The notes under the pieces: model-generated
What the model was told of the DNA's origin: nothing
Database searches by the model: none
Seen by the model: only the letters and a program-made list of their open reading frames with translations
Shown: positions 43,129-51,394 of the stretch, piece after piece
Position numbering within the stretch: position 1 is the first letter of the stretch
Layout: each line of letters opens with the position of its first letter
Translations under genes and position numbers: made by a program
Assembly (NCBI GenBank): GCA_036559705.1
Contig: DATBSP010000066.1
Coordinates: forward strand, 1-60,921
Source: Hyphomicrobium_A sp036559705
GTDB taxonomy: Bacteria; Pseudomonadota; Alphaproteobacteria; Rhizobiales; Hyphomicrobiaceae
Direction: 5' to 3'
Length of the DNA: 60,921 nucleotides

Positions 43129-44220
43129 TTAAACAGGTCGCGCCTGCACGGCGGCGCACAGCGACTGCTTGCCGAGCATGTTCAAGAGGAACTCCCCCGG
43201 GCCCATCGAGGAGCGGAACAGGAAGCCGACGACGAGGATCAGCATCACCGGATTGCCCTCGATGAACTGCGGGCCGAACAGCCACAGCAGCGGCACGCCG
43301 AGCGCCAGGATTACGATGGCGGCGGCGAGCGAGGGCCAGAAGGTCCAGTGCGCCGCATCGCGCGCGAACTTGTTGAGGCTTTCCTTGTCGCCACGCGCGC
43401 CGAGCGCCGCGAAGCGGATGCCGACGGCACTGCCGACCGCATAGTGCACGAACATGATGAGCGACATCGTCTTCGCCGCAGCGAAGTAGATGGCGACGTC
43501 GGTTGGCGTCATGTAACGCGACACGACCAGCACATCGGCGCTCTGCAGTGTGAATTCGCATGCCGCGGTCACGAGCAACGGCCAAGTTGCCTTGAGCCAT
43601 GTTGGGAAGTCGTATTTGCTCTCGCCGGGCCCGACGGTCTTTTTGATCCGCCGTCCATCAGCACGGTTTGCACGATGCCGGTCACCCACGTGGCAAAGAT
43701 GGCGGCGGCGGCCATTGGCATGCCAGCCAGGTTGGCGACCACCATGGCGACAAGCAGCAGGGCCGGACTCAGCACGTAGGGCGGAAGCGTCGCCAGCCCC
43801 TCCAAGCGAAGGCCTTGCCGATACCGTCCTGCACCCAGGTCAGCGCGTAGATGGGTACGCAGACGAGTGCCAGGTAGGCTGGCAGCATGAACGGCGTATC
43901 GAGCGGTTCGAACAAGAACAACGCGGCGATACCGGCGGCAGCGATCGCCGTGTCGATGCCGAGCGCCAGCCAGCGGCCGCCGCGCACGATGCCGCGCAAC
44001 AGCGCCGGTTCGCCGTGCTCGCGGTAACGGGGGACGAAGCGAATGGTGGCGACTGGCGAGGCCGCCAAGGATCATGACCCAGGTCCACACGAAGACGTAA
44101 AATGCCCTACTCGTAGCTACCCATCCAGCGGGCGAGCACGATCTGCGAAAGGTAGAGCAACGCCGCGCTGACGAGGCGAACGCCGAAGGCGGCGAGCGCA
44201 TCGCGCTGCGTACGATGCAC
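43129..44220 (-). pseudogene. decayed polysaccharide flippase (Wzx/MATE-like) gene
   Basis: Protein-like segments of one multi-pass transporter appear in different minus-strand frames in correct order: FGVRLVSAALLYLSQIVLAR then a TAG; AFYVFVWTWVMILGGLAS; PVATIRFVPRYREHGEPALL; VLSPALLLVAMVVANLAGMP and ATWVTGIVQTVLMDG; RRIKKTVGPGESKYDFPTWL, ending in FLLNMLGKQSLCAAVQARPV. At least four shifts (near 44110, 44060, 43800 and 43665) and one in-frame stop separate them, and the 3' end stops before the full set of helices expected. Homologues of this kind export lipid-linked sugars. The gene is clearly broken; sequencing or assembly error is the only alternative. Confidence 0.82.
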
Positions 44221-44308
44221 CTCGTTCTTGCCTTAGAGGATCGCTATCGCCTGCGACGGCAACTCGCGCAGCGCCATTGTCATTTCCTCATCCGGCAAAT
44301 TGGAGGGT

Positions 44309-44524
44309 TCAGGAGAGCATGCGGTCGCTCTGGCGGTCGCGCACGCGCTCGGCGACGCCCGCCCAAGCGCTCGAGCGATCCTCGTCGCCATTCTGGAAGT
44401 GAACCGCTGAGAAGAAGTCTGCGACCAGGGCCGCGTATTGGCCATGCCTTGCCTCGAGAACCCTCGCCATTGCGTCGTATTCAGGCTCGTCTATGAACGG
44501 CTTTCCTTGCCAGACATTTGCCAT
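44309..44524 (-). CDS. small soluble protein, unknown
   Basis: A 71-residue protein from the ATG at 44524 (MANVWQGKPFIDEPEYDAMA), then RVLEARHGQYAALVADFFSA, VHFQNGDEDRSSAWAGVAER. It is helical, acidic and rich in aromatic residues, which is unlike random GC-rich frames. The ribosome site is weak (GGGATTCC). No family recognised. It lies just upstream (on the same strand) of the decayed flippase gene. Confidence 0.5.
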   Translation of the reverse strand: MANVWQGKPFIDEPEYDAMARVLEARHGQYAALVADFFSAVHFQNGDEDRSSAWAGVAERVRDRQSDRMLS

Positions 44525-44663
44525 CGTCGTGGAATCCCGATGCGGTCTAGAGTTCCACTAGCGGAGCAAGAAGCGCGCCATGGTTGGTGACCCAAAATGA
44601 AACCCGGTCCGCGCGGCGGCGTTCGTGCTAGTCTGTCGGCAATCGTGCGGAGGAGGACGTGAG

Positions 44664-44897
44664 ATGACCCCACGATCGCATTTAACTCTTCTTTGCGCGG
44701 CGTCGATAGCCATGCTTGCTGTGGCTGAACCGGCCCTTGCGCAGGCAGGATCGGCAGCAGGGTCGGCCGAGCCTCCCCCGGCGCCGGCCGAGGGCAACGC
44801 CGACAGCGAGGCGGGGCAGCCGCTGCCGCGCGCGCCGCAGTCCATGGCGCCTAGCGGCTGCCCGTATCGCAACGGGAAGCTCGAGCTCATCGTTTAG
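44664..44897 (+). CDS. small exported protein, unknown
   Basis: A 77-residue protein from the ATG at 44664 with a strong GGAGGAGGACGTGAG before it. A signal peptide (LTLLCAASIAMLAVAEPALA followed by QAG) leads to a Pro/Ala/Gly-rich mature chain of about 50 residues with one Cys near the end (APSGCPYRNGKLELIV). It has no recognisable domain. Possibly a secreted low-complexity envelope protein. It converges on the carboxypeptidase gene. Confidence 0.7.
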   Translation: MTPRSHLTLLCAASIAMLAVAEPALAQAGSAAGSAEPPPAPAEGNADSEAGQPLPRAPQSMAPSGCPYRNGKLELIV

Positions 44898-44910
44898 GCA
44901 CAGCCGTGCG

Positions 44911-44926
44911 CCGGGCCTAAGCCCGG
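44911..44926. terminator. hairpin between converging genes
   Basis: CCGGGC (44911-44916) and GCCCGG (44921-44926) form a 6-bp stem around CTAA, downstream of the small exported protein stop and just beyond the carboxypeptidase stop. No T tract on either side. Confidence 0.45.
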
Positions 44927-44953
44927 GTGCGGAGCGGCCCTAGGGCATGATTG

Positions 44954-46045
44954 TTACCGCGGCGCGAACGACGCCGCTGCTGGCGGCGGCATGGTCCCCC
45001 GGAGTTGCACCGTTGCCGGCGTGCTGCCCGTCGTTTCCGGCCCGACGTCGACGGTCACGGGCGCCGGCTTCTCGGCGGTCGCTGCTGGCTTCTTGATCGC
45101 CTTCGCCACCGTCTTCTTCTTGGCCTTTGCCTTAGCCACGCGCGCCTTGCGCTCCTTGCAGCCCCACGACGAGACGTCGTTGCGCACGCTCTTCACGGTT
45201 GCCGTCGTGGCCAGCGGCATGTTGTCGAGCGTCGTCGAGTTGAACAGCTGCTTCCAGCCGGTCTGCTGGAAGCCGTACTCGAGCAAGCTGGCCGCACGCA
45301 GATTGCGTTCGCCGCTGCTGTTTTCGCCGAGCACAACAGCGATGACGCGGCGCCCGTCGCGGCTTGCGGTTGCCACCACGTTGAAGCCGCTGTCACAGGT
45401 GAAGCCGGTCTTCATACCGTCGGCGCCCTCGAACGAGCGCAACAGACCATTGTGGGTCACGAGTCGGTTCTTGCCGAGGCGCATCTCCGGCTTTGCCCAG
45501 TAGTGTGCGTATTCCGGGAAGTCGTTGATGATGGCGCGGGCTAGTTTGGCGAGGTCGCGGGCCGTCGTCACCTGCGCGGGCGCCGGCAAGCCGTTCGGGT
45601 TGACGAATAGGGTGCGATCCATGCCGAGGCGCTTGGCAGTGGCGTTCATGTTGGCGACGAACGTTGCCTCGTTGCCGGCCACGGCTTCGGCCAGCATCAC
45701 GGCGACGTCGTTGGCCGACTTGATGATCAACGCCTGCAGACCCTGGTCGACCGTCATCTCGCCGCCGACCGGCAGGCCAATCTTGCTCGGCGGCTGCCCA
45801 TTGGCGGCGGCGGAGCAGGATATCTTCGATTTGAGCTCGAGCTTGCCGGCCTTCAGCGCCTCGAACACGAGGTAGGCCGTCATGATCTTGGTGAGCGAAG
45901 CGGGATGCCAGGAGCTATCGGCGTCCTCGGCGTGCAGGATCTTGTTGTTGGAGACCTCGACGACCAGCGCGGGGCCGGCCGCGGCTTCGCGCGAGACGAG
46001 GCCTGCGAGCAGCAGTAGGGCGACGAATGCGGTGCCGCAGCGCAT
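44954..46045 (-). CDS. D-alanyl-D-alanine carboxypeptidase (DacF/PBP5-like)
   Basis: A 363-residue protein from the ATG at 46045, preceded by TTGGGGGAATTG. A signal peptide (FVALLLLAGLVSREAAAG) precedes the S11 peptidase domain with SxxK at 50-53 (ASLTK), SxN at 109-111 (SAN) and KTG at 211-213. It should trim the terminal D-Ala from peptidoglycan side chains in the periplasm. The C-terminus departs from the usual PBP5 amphipathic anchor: it is a Lys/Ala-rich run (KARVAKAKAKKKTVAKAIKK) and then a Pro-rich tail, suggesting binding to the cell wall or another anionic polymer. Confidence 0.93.
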   Translation of the reverse strand: MRCGTAFVALLLLAGLVSREAAAGPALVVEVSNNKILHAEDADSSWHPASLTKIMTAYLVFEALKAGKLELKSKISCSAAANGQPPSKIGLPVGGEMTVDQGLQALIIKSANDVAVMLAEAVAGNEATFVANMNATAKRLGMDRTLFVNPNGLPAPAQVTTARDLAKLARAIINDFPEYAHYWAKPEMRLGKNRLVTHNGLLRSFEGADGMKTGFTCDSGFNVVATASRDGRRVIAVVLGENSSGERNLRAASLLEYGFQQTGWKQLFNSTTLDNMPLATTATVKSVRNDVSSWGCKERKARVAKAKAKKKTVAKAIKKPAATAEKPAPVTVDVGPETTGSTPATVQLRGTMPPPAAASFAPR

Positions 46046-46193
46046 GCAATTCCCCCAACAGTCTCCGACCTCGCCGGATACCACATTCACCGACGCTGCT
46101 GCAACGCAGCGCAGGGGCGTTTCCCCACCAGTGTGACCATCGGCGCACAGTCGCTGACGCCTCAATTGAGGCCTCCAGCCCTGTCAGCAGGGA

Positions 46194-46829
46194 TCAGGTG
46201 GACAAAGTGCGGTAGGCGTGCGCGTAGGCGATGATGGAGATCGGGGCGGCGACGAAGACACCGACGATGAGCGCCAGAACGCCCAGCAGGTTGATGCCGA
46301 TCAGCGCGAGGACGAGCAGGAACAGCTGCCACTTGTGTCCCTTCGTGATGCGCCAGCTCTCTTTGATCGCTTCGATGGGCCCAAGTCCGCGCTCGACGAC
46401 AAGATACGGCACAAATCCCAATCCCACAGCGAGGATGATGCCGGGGACGATCAACGCGAGGAAGCCGAGGGCAATGGCAATGGCCGTCAGGATGTGAGCG
46501 CCGAGGAAGCGCCAGAACGGCCCCGGGTTCCACAGATCGGCGATCTGCAAGCCCTGAATGTTATCGTGGGCGCGCAGCGAGAAAGTGGTGAGGCCGAGGC
46601 CGACGAAGATCGAGACCACGAGGCTGGCGAGCGACGAGACGACTTCCAACGTCGTGAGCGGCTGCGGAATGACCTTGCCGTCGGGCCCGAATTCTGGATG
46701 CGGGCCGAACATGCCCGGGATGCTGGCGATGATCATCGCCAAGAGGAACCCGCCGATGAGGATCCACGGGCGTTGCTTGAACGTCTCCCAACCGTAGCGA
46801 ATGCAGTCGCCGACCGACAACGTGTGCAT
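46194..46829 (-). CDS. multi-pass membrane protein, DUF975-like
   Basis: A 211-residue protein with about five membrane helices (WILIGGFLLAMIIASIPGMF, LASLVVSIFVGLGLTTFSLR, ILTAIAIALGFLALIVPGII, LAVGLGFVPYLVVERG, LFLLVLALIGINLLGVLALI). The block VERGLGPIEAIKESWRITKG with P-G-x-x-L before it is the short coupling loop common in DUF975 and glycerophosphodiester phosphodiesterase membrane-domain proteins. The ATG at 46829 follows AGGGGTGCGCC. It is a stand-alone gene next to the carboxypeptidase. Function unknown. Confidence 0.78.
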   Translation of the reverse strand: MHTLSVGDCIRYGWETFKQRPWILIGGFLLAMIIASIPGMFGPHPEFGPDGKVIPQPLTTLEVVSSLASLVVSIFVGLGLTTFSLRAHDNIQGLQIADLWNPGPFWRFLGAHILTAIAIALGFLALIVPGIILAVGLGFVPYLVVERGLGPIEAIKESWRITKGHKWQLFLLVLALIGINLLGVLALIVGVFVAAPISIIAYAHAYRTLST

Positions 46830-46978
46830 GGCGCACCCCTATGAAACGAGCCGCTGAAATACGCAGGTGATCAAACTCGTGGGCAGGCGCCGACGGTGGC
46901 GGCCGATCCGAACGCTGTGGGGAGCCTACAGCGAACCGCGCTGGCTGAGGAGTGCCCCCGGCAATTGTGCAGTGGAGG

Positions 46979-47065
46979 TGGTGCCCCAGGCCCGACTCGA
47001 ACGGGCACATCCTTGCGGATAACAGATTTTGAGTCTGTCGCGTCTACCGGTTCCGCCACTGGGGC
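46979..47065 (-). tRNA. tRNA-Leu (anticodon CAA)
   Basis: On the minus strand the sequence starts GCCCCAGTGGCGG and ends CTGGGGCA with an encoded CCA (46981-46979). The acceptor stem pairs fully. The anticodon stem ACAGA/TCTGT closes a seven-base loop CTCAAAA with anticodon CAA after T33. A variable arm (TATCCGCAAGGATG) as in class II leucine tRNAs and the T loop GTTCGAGTC are present. It reads UUG codons. Confidence 0.96.
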
Positions 47066-47272
47066 AAGCCGACCTTGAAGCGCGCCGTTGCCCTCGCGCC
47101 GCCGATCGGGCCCCTTCCCTACACACGATGTCAGCGGGACGCAACGCCGACAACGGACTGCCGGCAGTACGCAGCGCAATGGTATGTAGGTAAATGCTCA
47201 ACGGCGTGGGAACCGGCGCGGCGCAGTCGCCGTTGCGGGGATGCCTGCCGCCAGCCGCCAAAGGAATGCTAC

Positions 47273-48319
47273 GTGGCCTCACCTCCGCCTGCGCCCGCTT
47301 TGACCGAGGCCGCCTACATCCGCCGCGTGCTCATCGCCATCGGCATCATCGCCTTCGCCGCCGCGCTCTACGTGCTTTCCGATATCCTGCTGTTGGCCTT
47401 CGGTTCGGTGCTGGTCGCCGTCGTGCTGCGCGCCATCGCCCGGCCCATCAACCGCGGCACTACGCTGGGGCAGCGCCTCTCGCTACTCGCCGCCGGATTG
47501 GCGGTCGTCGCCCTGCTGGGCACTGTCGGCTACATGTTTGGCGGGCAGATCAGCGAGCAGCTCTACGCGCTGATCGAGAAGCTTCCGGCGGCGGCGGACA
47601 GCCTATCGAAGTCGGTGCCGTATCTGTCCGTCTCCGAGCTCGTCAAAGGATCGTCGGTCGGCAACCTCATCGCCAGCGCCTTGTCGTGGGGAACAACTGT
47701 GTTCGGTGCGCTGGCGGCGCTCGTCGTGGTCGTCATCGCCGGCGTCTACATCGCCATCGCGCCGGACGTGTATCGCAGCGGCTTCGTGATGCTGTTTCCC
47801 AAGCGCGTGCAGCCGCAGATCGCCGACACGGTCGACGATGCCGGCGAGGCGCTGCGCCTGTGGCTCGGCGCGCAGCTGCTGGCGATGATCATCGTCGGCA
47901 CCATGATTGGCGCCGGACTGGCGATCATTGGGGTGCCCTCTGCGCTCGGCCTTGGATTCATCGCCGCGGTGCTCGAGTTCGTGCCCATCGTCGGGCCGGT
48001 TATCGCCGCGGTGCCGGCGCTGCTCCTCGCCTCGACGCAGAGTTGGGAGATGGTTGGCTGGACGCTCGCCCTGTTCGTTGTCGTGCAGCAGATCGAGAGC
48101 AACGTCATCATGCCGCTCGTTTCGGGGCGCGCGGTGAAGCTGCCACCGGCGGTGGGGCTGTTTGCCGTTGTCGCCATCGGCATCCTGTTCGGGCCGCTGG
48201 GTCTACTGCTTGGGTATCCCTTGGCAATCGTCATCGACGTTGCCGTGCGCAGCCTCTACGTGCGAGAGGCGCTGGGCGAAAGGGTCGAGATCGCCGGCGA
48301 GGAAAAGAAGAAGGCCTGA
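47273..48319 (+). CDS. AI-2E family transporter (TqsA/PerM-like permease)
   Basis: A 348-residue membrane protein from the GTG at 47273, which follows AAAGGAATGCTAC; upstream in-frame sequence to 47075 lacks protein-like character. About eight helices are arranged as 2-3 N-terminal (IGIIAFAAALYVLSDILLLA), a soluble helical loop (SEQLYALIEKLPAAADSLSK) and a C-terminal set. GFIAAVLEFVPIVGPVIAAV and EFVPIVGP are signature features of the family, as is VVQQIESNVIMPLVSGRAVK. Members were named for AI-2 export but most carry other substrates, so the cargo here is unknown. Confidence 0.9.
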   Translation: MASPPPAPALTEAAYIRRVLIAIGIIAFAAALYVLSDILLLAFGSVLVAVVLRAIARPINRGTTLGQRLSLLAAGLAVVALLGTVGYMFGGQISEQLYALIEKLPAAADSLSKSVPYLSVSELVKGSSVGNLIASALSWGTTVFGALAALVVVVIAGVYIAIAPDVYRSGFVMLFPKRVQPQIADTVDDAGEALRLWLGAQLLAMIIVGTMIGAGLAIIGVPSALGLGFIAAVLEFVPIVGPVIAAVPALLLASTQSWEMVGWTLALFVVVQQIESNVIMPLVSGRAVKLPPAVGLFAVVAIGILFGPLGLLLGYPLAIVIDVAVRSLYVREALGERVEIAGEEKKKA

Positions 48320-48321
48320 AC

Positions 48322-48675
48322 TCACTTCCAGGTGTAAGTGACGCGCCCGGTGTGATGGCGGTGCTCGGTGATCTCGACGTGATCGCCGACGTGTGGGTCG
48401 GTCTTTTTCAGGGCCATGACGCTGACGCGGCGGCCACCATTGTCGAGCGCGACCTGCACGGAAAGCCCTTCCTCGACCATCTTGGTGTTCTTGATGTTGA
48501 GTGGGCCTACCTCGGTGACCGTTGCCGGCACGCGCACGTTCTCGACGCGCGCGTCGTAATCCTCATAGACGAAGTAGGCGCCGATCAGGACGAGCGCTGC
48601 CGCGCCGATACCGATCTTCTTGAGGCGCTCGCGCCACAGGGCGCGCTCGAGCTTGCGTCGCGTTTCCTCACGCAT
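48322..48675 (-). CDS. single-pass membrane protein, unknown
   Basis: A 117-residue protein with a basic cytoplasmic N-terminus (MREETRRKLERALWRERLKK), one helix (IGIGAAALVLIGAYFVYEDY) and a soluble extracytoplasmic beta-rich domain (ATVTEVGPLNIKNTKMVEEG, LSVQVALDNGGRRVSVMALK, VGDHVEITEHRHHTGRVTYT). It starts at ATG 48675 and ends three bases after the converging AI-2E gene. It is immediately downstream of ecm on the same strand (32 bases). Family not recognised; the beta domain resembles an OB-like fold. Confidence 0.72.
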   Translation of the reverse strand: MREETRRKLERALWRERLKKIGIGAAALVLIGAYFVYEDYDARVENVRVPATVTEVGPLNIKNTKMVEEGLSVQVALDNGGRRVSVMALKKTDPHVGDHVEITEHRHHTGRVTYTWK

Positions 48676-48707
48676 GGTCGTTTCTTTCTACGTTGCGGTT
48701 GTAGCGT

Positions 48708-50699
48708 TCAGGCGGCCATGGCCTGGGTGCCGACCAGGCGCACAATGTCGCTCATGATGTCGTTGAGCTGGAAGTTCTTCGGCGTATACACGGCGGCGAC
48801 GCCAAAGGCTTTCAGAGTGCGCTCGTCCTCCGGCGGAATTATGCCGCCGACGACGACGGGAACGTCGCTAAGCCCTTCCTTGCGCATGCGCTCCATCACC
48901 TCCTGCACCAGCGGCACGTGGCTGCCCGACAGGACAGACAGGCCGATGACGTGGACGCTCTCGTCGACCGCGGCGCGCACGATCTGCGTCGGCGTCAGCC
49001 GGATACCCTCGTAGACGACCTCCATGCCGACGTCGCGGGCACGCACGGCAATCTGCTCGGCGCCGTTGGAGTGGCCGTCGAGGCCCGGCTTGCCGACCAG
49101 GAACTTGAGGCGCCGGCCGAGCTTGGCGGACAGCTCGTCGACCGAGGCGCGCACGCCGTCGAGCGCCGCGCTATCGCGGGGGACGGCCGCCTGCGAGACG
49201 CCGGTCGGAGCGCGGTATTCGCCGAACACCCGGCGCAGCGTAGTGCCCCATTCGCCGGTCGTCACGCCGGCGCGGGCGGCCTTGATCGACGGCTCCATGA
49301 TGTTGCGGCCTTCCTTCGCGGCCGCTTCAAGGTCGGCGATGGCAGCCTTCACGATCTTGTCGTCGCGCTCCGACCGCCAAGCCTTGAGGCGCTCGACCTG
49401 CTGGGCCTCGACGGCCGGGTCGACGACCATGATGGCGCCTTCGCCGGCAGTCAGCGGCGAGGGCTCGGTGTCGGTCCACTTGTTGACGCCGACAACCGTG
49501 AGGTCGCCAGTCTCGATGCCGGACAGGCGCCCCGTGTTGCTCTCGACCAGACGCCGCTTCATGTAGTCGATAGCGGCGACGGCGCCGCCCATCGCCTCGA
49601 TGGTCTTGAGCTCGGCCTTGGCCTGTTCCTTCAACTCGGCGACCTTGCTGGCGATCACGCTCGAGCCGTCGAAGATGTCGCCAAACTCCAGCAGATCGGT
49701 CTCGTAGGCCAAGATTTGTTGCATCCGGAGCGACCACTGCTGGTCCCAGGGCCGCGGCAGGCCGAGCGCCTCGTTCCAGGCGGGAAGCTGGACAGCACGG
49801 GCGCGTGCCTTCTTCGACAGGGTCACCGCCAACATCTCGATGAGGATGCGGTAGACGTTGTTCTCCGGCTGCGGCTCGGTAAGGCCGAGGCTGTTCACCT
49901 GCACGCCGTAGCGGAACAATCGGTCCTTCGGGTTAGTGACGCCATAGCGCTCGAAGGTGATCTCGTCCCACAGCTCGTTGAAGGCGCGCATCTTGCAGAT
50001 CTCGGTGACGAACCGCAGACCCGCGTTGACGAAGAAGGAGACGCGCCCGACCACCGTGCCGAACTGCTCGGGCGGCACCTCGCCCGATGCCTTGACCATA
50101 TCGAGCACGGCGATCGCCGTCGCCAGGGCGTAGGCGAGCTCCTGCACGGGCGTCGCGCCCGCTTCCTGCAGATGGTAGGAGCAGACGTTGGTCGGGTTCC
50201 ACTTGGGAACCTCGCGGTACGAGAAGACGATGGTGTCTTTGATCAGCCGCAGCGACGGCTCGGGCGGGAACACGTAGGTCCCGCGCGACAGGTATTCCTT
50301 GATGATGTCGTTCTGGATGGTGCCGGTGAGCTTGTCGCGCGAGGCGCCCTGCTCGTCGGCGTAGGCGACGTAGAGCGACAACAGCCACGCGGCCGTGGCG
50401 TTGATCGTCATCGACGTGTTCATCTGCTCGAGGGGAATACCGTCGAGCAGGGCCCGCATGTCGCCCAGGTGGGAAACCGGCACGCCGACCTTGCCGACCT
50501 CACCCTTGGCCAGCTCGTGGTCGCTGTCGTAGCCGGTTTGGGTCGGCAGATCGAAGGCGATCGAAAGTCCCGTCTGACCCTTGGCGAGGTTCTTACGGTA
50601 GAGCTCGTTCGATTTGGCGGCCGTGGAGTGGCCGGCATAGGTGCGGAAAATCCACGGGCGATCGGGCACCGGATTGGTCCCGCTCTTGCCTTCGCGCAT
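48708..50699 (-). CDS. ecm: ethylmalonyl-CoA mutase (MeaA-type)
   Basis: A 663-residue protein from the ATG at 50699 (MREGKSGTNPVPDRPWIFRT). TYAGHSTAAKSNELYRKNLA and GLSIAFDLPTQTGYDSDHEL are N-terminal motifs of the methylmalonyl-CoA mutase superfamily; the TIM-barrel body is followed by the B12-binding domain with GKPGLDGHSNGAEQIAVRAR near 535-555, where the DxHxxG His is the lower ligand of cobalt. The SNG variant (DGHSNGAEQIA) distinguishes ethylmalonyl-CoA mutase from methylmalonyl-CoA mutase (usually DGHDRGA) in my recollection. Neighbouring ccr and mcd-like genes support the ethylmalonyl-CoA pathway. Longer frames upstream look non-coding. Confidence 0.92.
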   Translation of the reverse strand: MREGKSGTNPVPDRPWIFRTYAGHSTAAKSNELYRKNLAKGQTGLSIAFDLPTQTGYDSDHELAKGEVGKVGVPVSHLGDMRALLDGIPLEQMNTSMTINATAAWLLSLYVAYADEQGASRDKLTGTIQNDIIKEYLSRGTYVFPPEPSLRLIKDTIVFSYREVPKWNPTNVCSYHLQEAGATPVQELAYALATAIAVLDMVKASGEVPPEQFGTVVGRVSFFVNAGLRFVTEICKMRAFNELWDEITFERYGVTNPKDRLFRYGVQVNSLGLTEPQPENNVYRILIEMLAVTLSKKARARAVQLPAWNEALGLPRPWDQQWSLRMQQILAYETDLLEFGDIFDGSSVIASKVAELKEQAKAELKTIEAMGGAVAAIDYMKRRLVESNTGRLSGIETGDLTVVGVNKWTDTEPSPLTAGEGAIMVVDPAVEAQQVERLKAWRSERDDKIVKAAIADLEAAAKEGRNIMEPSIKAARAGVTTGEWGTTLRRVFGEYRAPTGVSQAAVPRDSAALDGVRASVDELSAKLGRRLKFLVGKPGLDGHSNGAEQIAVRARDVGMEVVYEGIRLTPTQIVRAAVDESVHVIGLSVLSGSHVPLVQEVMERMRKEGLSDVPVVVGGIIPPEDERTLKAFGVAAVYTPKNFQLNDIMSDIVRLVGTQAMAA

Positions 50700-50809
50700 T
50701 ACGTCAACCTCGGTTAGGCACGGCTGTTGCCGTAAAGTACCCATAACCGTCGGTGCTTTGCAAAATGATCTTTGCCGCAACCGCGGCCGTTCGCGCACCA
50801 GAGTGCCGC

Positions 50810-51097
50810 CTAAATGCGAGCGAGCCGGTGCTTGAACTGGTGCCGCTCGACCCGCAGGCCGCTGACAACGGCGGTGACACGCAGGCACATGAGCAGCACG
50901 AAGAGCGAAAGGATCAAGCCAAGAGTGCAGGCGATGACGACGTTGGTCTCGCGATCGGGCGTCGGGTAGATCCCCGCCAGCTCGAACAGGTAGTTCGTTA
51001 TCAGGGCGCCAAGTACGAAGCGGGGGATGAAAACGAGCGCCAGGAAAGTGCGCGCCAAGACATGCAAAGTATGTACGCCGGCCCACCCGGACAGCAT
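50810..51097 (-). CDS. small membrane protein, unknown
   Basis: A 95-residue protein from the ATG at 51097 (a GTG at 51103 is possible). Two to three helices: VHTLHVLARTFLALVFIPRF, VLGALITNYLFELAGIYPTP, NVVIACTLGLILSLFVLLMC. It ends in a basic segment (RVERHQFKHRLARI). It lies between ecm and ccr on the ecm strand, 110 bases before ecm. No ribosome site is obvious and no family recognised, so coding status is moderate. Confidence 0.5.
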   Translation of the reverse strand: MLSGWAGVHTLHVLARTFLALVFIPRFVLGALITNYLFELAGIYPTPDRETNVVIACTLGLILSLFVLLMCLRVTAVVSGLRVERHQFKHRLARI

Positions 51098-51394
51098 GGC
51101 CACAACGACCAGAGTGTAGTGTCGACCATTACCGCTCTGTTCAAGAAATCAAGCATGTGTAGCTTTCATGGGACTGCTCGGCCGGCCCAGCCAACCCTAG
51201 GGATTCCTTAGATCGGCCAGGTCTTTGAGGACCGGGCGGATTAAAGGTCCGTTGACACGACCGCATAGCGGCGCCAGAGCCTCTTCATTGCAGCGCGAAA
51301 ACGTGCTTGAAACGCCGGTAGATAAGTGCGGTCAAGGCGCCGCCAGCCAATAAGGGCCGGCCCGCCGGCCGACAATCCATCACGGGAGCCAAGA

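Noticed and set aside
47194..50717. Open frames of about 600 codons overlapping the AI-2E and ecm genes
   Set aside because: Arg-rich shadow frames. The overlapped genes have complete domain signatures in the other frame or strand.
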